From positions 1 to 6,681 of the forward strand of contig CAZRMT010000055.1 of assembly GCA_964601265.1 (NCBI GenBank): a stretch of DNA of 6,681 bases. Reading direction: 5' to 3'. The notes beneath the pieces were generated by a model. It did no database searches, had not been told where the DNA came from, and saw nothing but the letters and a program-made list of their open reading frames with translations. Made by a program: the position numbers and the translations under genes. Position 1 is the first letter of the stretch. Each line of letters starts with the position of its first letter. Source of the stretch: UBA4675 sp964601265 (lineage in GTDB: Bacteria > Bacillota > Clostridia > Christensenellales > Borkfalkiaceae). Shown here piece by piece: positions 5,476 to 6,681 of the stretch.

Positions 5476-6474
5476 ATGAATGAAAGAAATTATTTTTGCG
5501 CCTCTAACACGGGCGACGGATTCGTAAACTTTTTCGATAATATTTTGCGTCCTTACGAAAAATCTTTTCGCTACGTTATAAAGGGCGGTTCGGGAACGGG
5601 CAAAAGCACCTTTATGCGAAAACTCGCAGAGCGTTTTAAGAAAAAATGCGAAAAAATAGAATATTTTTATTGTTCGGGCGACACGTCTTCTTTGGACGGT
5701 GTTAATTTCGTAAACGAAAATATTTGTATAATAGACGGAACTGCTCCTCACACGGCGGACGCAAGCGTTCCTATGGTCAGGGACAAAATAGTAAACGTCG
5801 GTGAATTTATAGGCGAGGGCGTTTTTTTTGACGAAGATAAAATTTTGGATATTATTTCAAAGAAAAAGAGCATATACGCCGACTTGTACTCGTATACGGC
5901 TTGCTGTAAAGAGGTGTACGAGGTAATAAAAAACGGAAATTCGTTTAAAAGCGAAAAGGCGAAACGAGAGTATTACTTAAAGGAATTCGAGCTTTTTAAG
6001 GGTGATTTCGGGTACGAGAGAAAGCTTTTTTTAAATTGCTTCGACGAAAACGGCATTACCGATTTTATAGAGAAAAACGAGTATAAAACTATAAGGAAGG
6101 TGGTTTTAAATTTAAGCGATTATTGCATTTTTATGCGTGAATTACGGGAAAAACTGCTTAAAAACGGGAATTTAATAACGGTTTTTCATAGCGTTTATAA
6201 CCCGAGCGATATTTTTGCGATATTGATAGACGGCGTAGACGAGCTGATTATTCGTGACGAAAGTTACTTTTTAAGCGAAAACGACTTATTTTTAAAGGAA
6301 TTAACCCTAAAGGCGTGTTCGGAGCTAAAAAAGGCAAAGGCGGAGCATAAAAAGCTAGAGGAGTTTTACGTTAAACGAATGGATTTCGAGGGGTTAAACG
6401 GACTTTACGAAAAAACGGTAACGGAAATTGAAAGGCGGATAAAGTTACTAAAAGGGGAAACGCAAAAAAATTGA
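5476..6474 (+). CDS. P-loop ATPase of the PRK06851 type, second half degenerate
   Basis: This 332-residue protein resembles a Firmicute family of uncharacterised ATPases (PRK06851) built from two tandem P-loop halves. The first half is intact: NYFCASNTGDGFVNFF (5-20), Walker A GGSGTGKS (37-44), then YFYCSGDTSSLDGV (63-76) and the strand with IIDGTAPH (85-92). The second half (about 207-263) keeps the same pattern (FMREL, FHSVYNPSDIFAILIDG, ELIIRDES) but has NLSDYCI where a Walker A should be. The C-terminus carries the family's HKKLEEFYVKRMDFEGLNGL element (291-310). No membrane segment or signal peptide is seen, so it should be cytosolic. Substrate and process are unknown. It is divergent from dpaA, which may hint at sporulation-time expression but proves nothing. 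The start lacks a Shine-Dalgarno; this Met is preferred because the family's N-terminal motif follows at once. No hairpin terminator lies between its stop and the tRNA promoter. Confidence 0.85.
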   Translation: MNERNYFCASNTGDGFVNFFDNILRPYEKSFRYVIKGGSGTGKSTFMRKLAERFKKKCEKIEYFYCSGDTSSLDGVNFVNENICIIDGTAPHTADASVPMVRDKIVNVGEFIGEGVFFDEDKILDIISKKKSIYADLYSYTACCKEVYEVIKNGNSFKSEKAKREYYLKEFELFKGDFGYERKLFLNCFDENGITDFIEKNEYKTIRKVVLNLSDYCIFMRELREKLLKNGNLITVFHSVYNPSDIFAILIDGVDELIIRDESYFLSENDLFLKELTLKACSELKKAKAEHKKLEEFYVKRMDFEGLNGLYEKTVTEIERRIKLLKGETQKN

Positions 6475-6492
6475 AAAGAAACAAAAAAATAA

Positions 6493-6521
6493 TTGACAAA
6501 TTTCAATAAGGAGGCTATAAT
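6493..6521 (+). promoter_or_regulatory. Perfect sigma-A promoter of the tRNA operon
   Basis: TTGACA (6493-6498), a 17-base spacer and TATAAT (6516-6521) match consensus exactly. Transcription should begin near 6528, leaving about 17 nt of 5' leader for RNase P to remove from the first tRNA at 6545. The spacer contains AAGGAGG, which looks like a Shine-Dalgarno but has no coding frame behind it. Confidence 0.88.
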
Positions 6522-6544
6522 CATTGTTGTTTAGTTTAGAGTAT

Positions 6545-6621
6545 GCGCCATTAGCTCAACTGGATAGAGCGTTGGTCTACGGAACCAAAGGTTAGGGATT
6601 CGAATTCCTTATGGCGCACCA
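6545..6621 (+). tRNA. tRNA-Arg (anticodon ACG)
   Basis: The complete 77-nt cloverleaf includes an encoded CCA (6619-6621). The acceptor stem GCGCCAT (6545-6551) pairs with ATGGCGC (6611-6617), and the D stem is GCTC/GAGC. The anticodon stem TTGGT/ACCAA encloses CTACGGA with anticodon ACG, and the T arm is AGGGA-TTCGAAT-TCCTT with one G-T wobble. With A34 deaminated to inosine by TadA it would read the arginine codons CGU, CGC and CGA. It is first in a tRNA cluster. Confidence 0.97.
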
Positions 6622-6627
6622 AAATGC

Positions 6628-6681
6628 GGGGGTATGGCTCAGTTGGTAGAGCGTCGCGTTCGCAACGCGAAGGCCACGAGT
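6628..6681 (+). tRNA. tRNA-Ala (anticodon CGC), 3' end beyond window
   Basis: The gene begins six bases after the tRNA-Arg CCA and is cut at position 54. Visible parts are the 5' acceptor strand GGGGGTA (6628-6634), the D arm GCTC-AGTTGGTA-GAGC, and the anticodon arm TCGCG-TTCGCAA-CGCGA with anticodon CGC. The variable loop AGGCC and the 5' side of the T stem, ACGAG, follow. GGGGGTATGGCTCAG is a typical alanine tRNA opening. C34 restricts decoding to GCG, an alanine codon used often in the genes here. The 3' acceptor strand, discriminator base and CCA are not in the window. Confidence 0.92.

Noticed and set aside
5470..5478. CATACGCTA on the minus strand as a sigma-K -10 box for dpaA
   Set aside because: The pattern fits CATANNNTA, but no AC lies at the required distance and it sits on the ATPase start codon, about 80 bases from dpaA; one short match is not enough.
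5449..5751. Minus-strand frame opposite the ATPase 5' end
   Set aside because: Antisense to the conserved Walker A region of a real gene and without a ribosome-binding site.
6508..6521. AAGGAGG upstream of the tRNAs as a ribosome-binding site
   Set aside because: It lies inside the promoter spacer, upstream of the transcription start, and no open frame of useful length follows.

Overview
The window looks like chromosomal DNA from an endospore-forming, moderately AT-rich Firmicute, probably an uncultured Clostridia member. The main evidence is a dipicolinate synthase gene pair (dpaA-dpaB), which is confined to spore formers, followed by a collagen-like protein of the exosporium type. Shine-Dalgarno sites of the AGGAGG class and sigma-A promoters close to TTGACA-17-TATAAT also fit. 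The species cannot be named from this stretch.

Layout from left to right. (1) The 5' part of a DUF6625-type, glycosyltransferase-like gene runs leftwards off the edge (<1-404, minus). It is driven by a perfect consensus promoter placed so that the transcript should begin at the ATG. (2) A 150-bp divergent intergenic region leads to typA/bipA (555-2375, plus), a ribosome-associated translational GTPase, which ends at a strong intrinsic terminator. (3) An AT-rich spacer holds a promoter with an overlapping inverted repeat. It precedes an unrecognised secreted or lipid-anchored protein (2687-3436, plus), which is more AT-rich than its neighbours. (4) A 28-nt perfect palindrome separates that gene from a convergent leftward block: dpaA (4643-5392), dpaB (4072-4650) and a short collagen-like gene (3489-4028). 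The collagen-like gene has its own sigma-K-like promoter overlapping the dpaB stop codon. (5) Divergent from dpaA is a P-loop ATPase of the PRK06851 type (5476-6474, plus). It has no Shine-Dalgarno and a TATAAT almost touching its start codon. (6) At the right edge a perfect promoter drives tRNA-Arg(ACG) and then tRNA-Ala(CGC), the latter cut by the window end.

How it fits together: DpaA and DpaB make dipicolinic acid in the mother cell for export to the forespore. The collagen-like protein would be made in the same late mother-cell stage and deposited on the spore surface, so 3489-5392 reads as a small late-sporulation block. typA and the tRNAs are housekeeping translation genes. The roles of the ATPase, the DUF6625-type protein and the secreted protein are not known from sequence.

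No mobile element, CRISPR array or clearly new multi-gene system was found. The most interesting signals are two very similar start-codon-proximal promoter modules suggesting leaderless mRNAs, the sigma-K-like promoter of the collagen-like gene, and a second ATPase half that has lost its P-loop.
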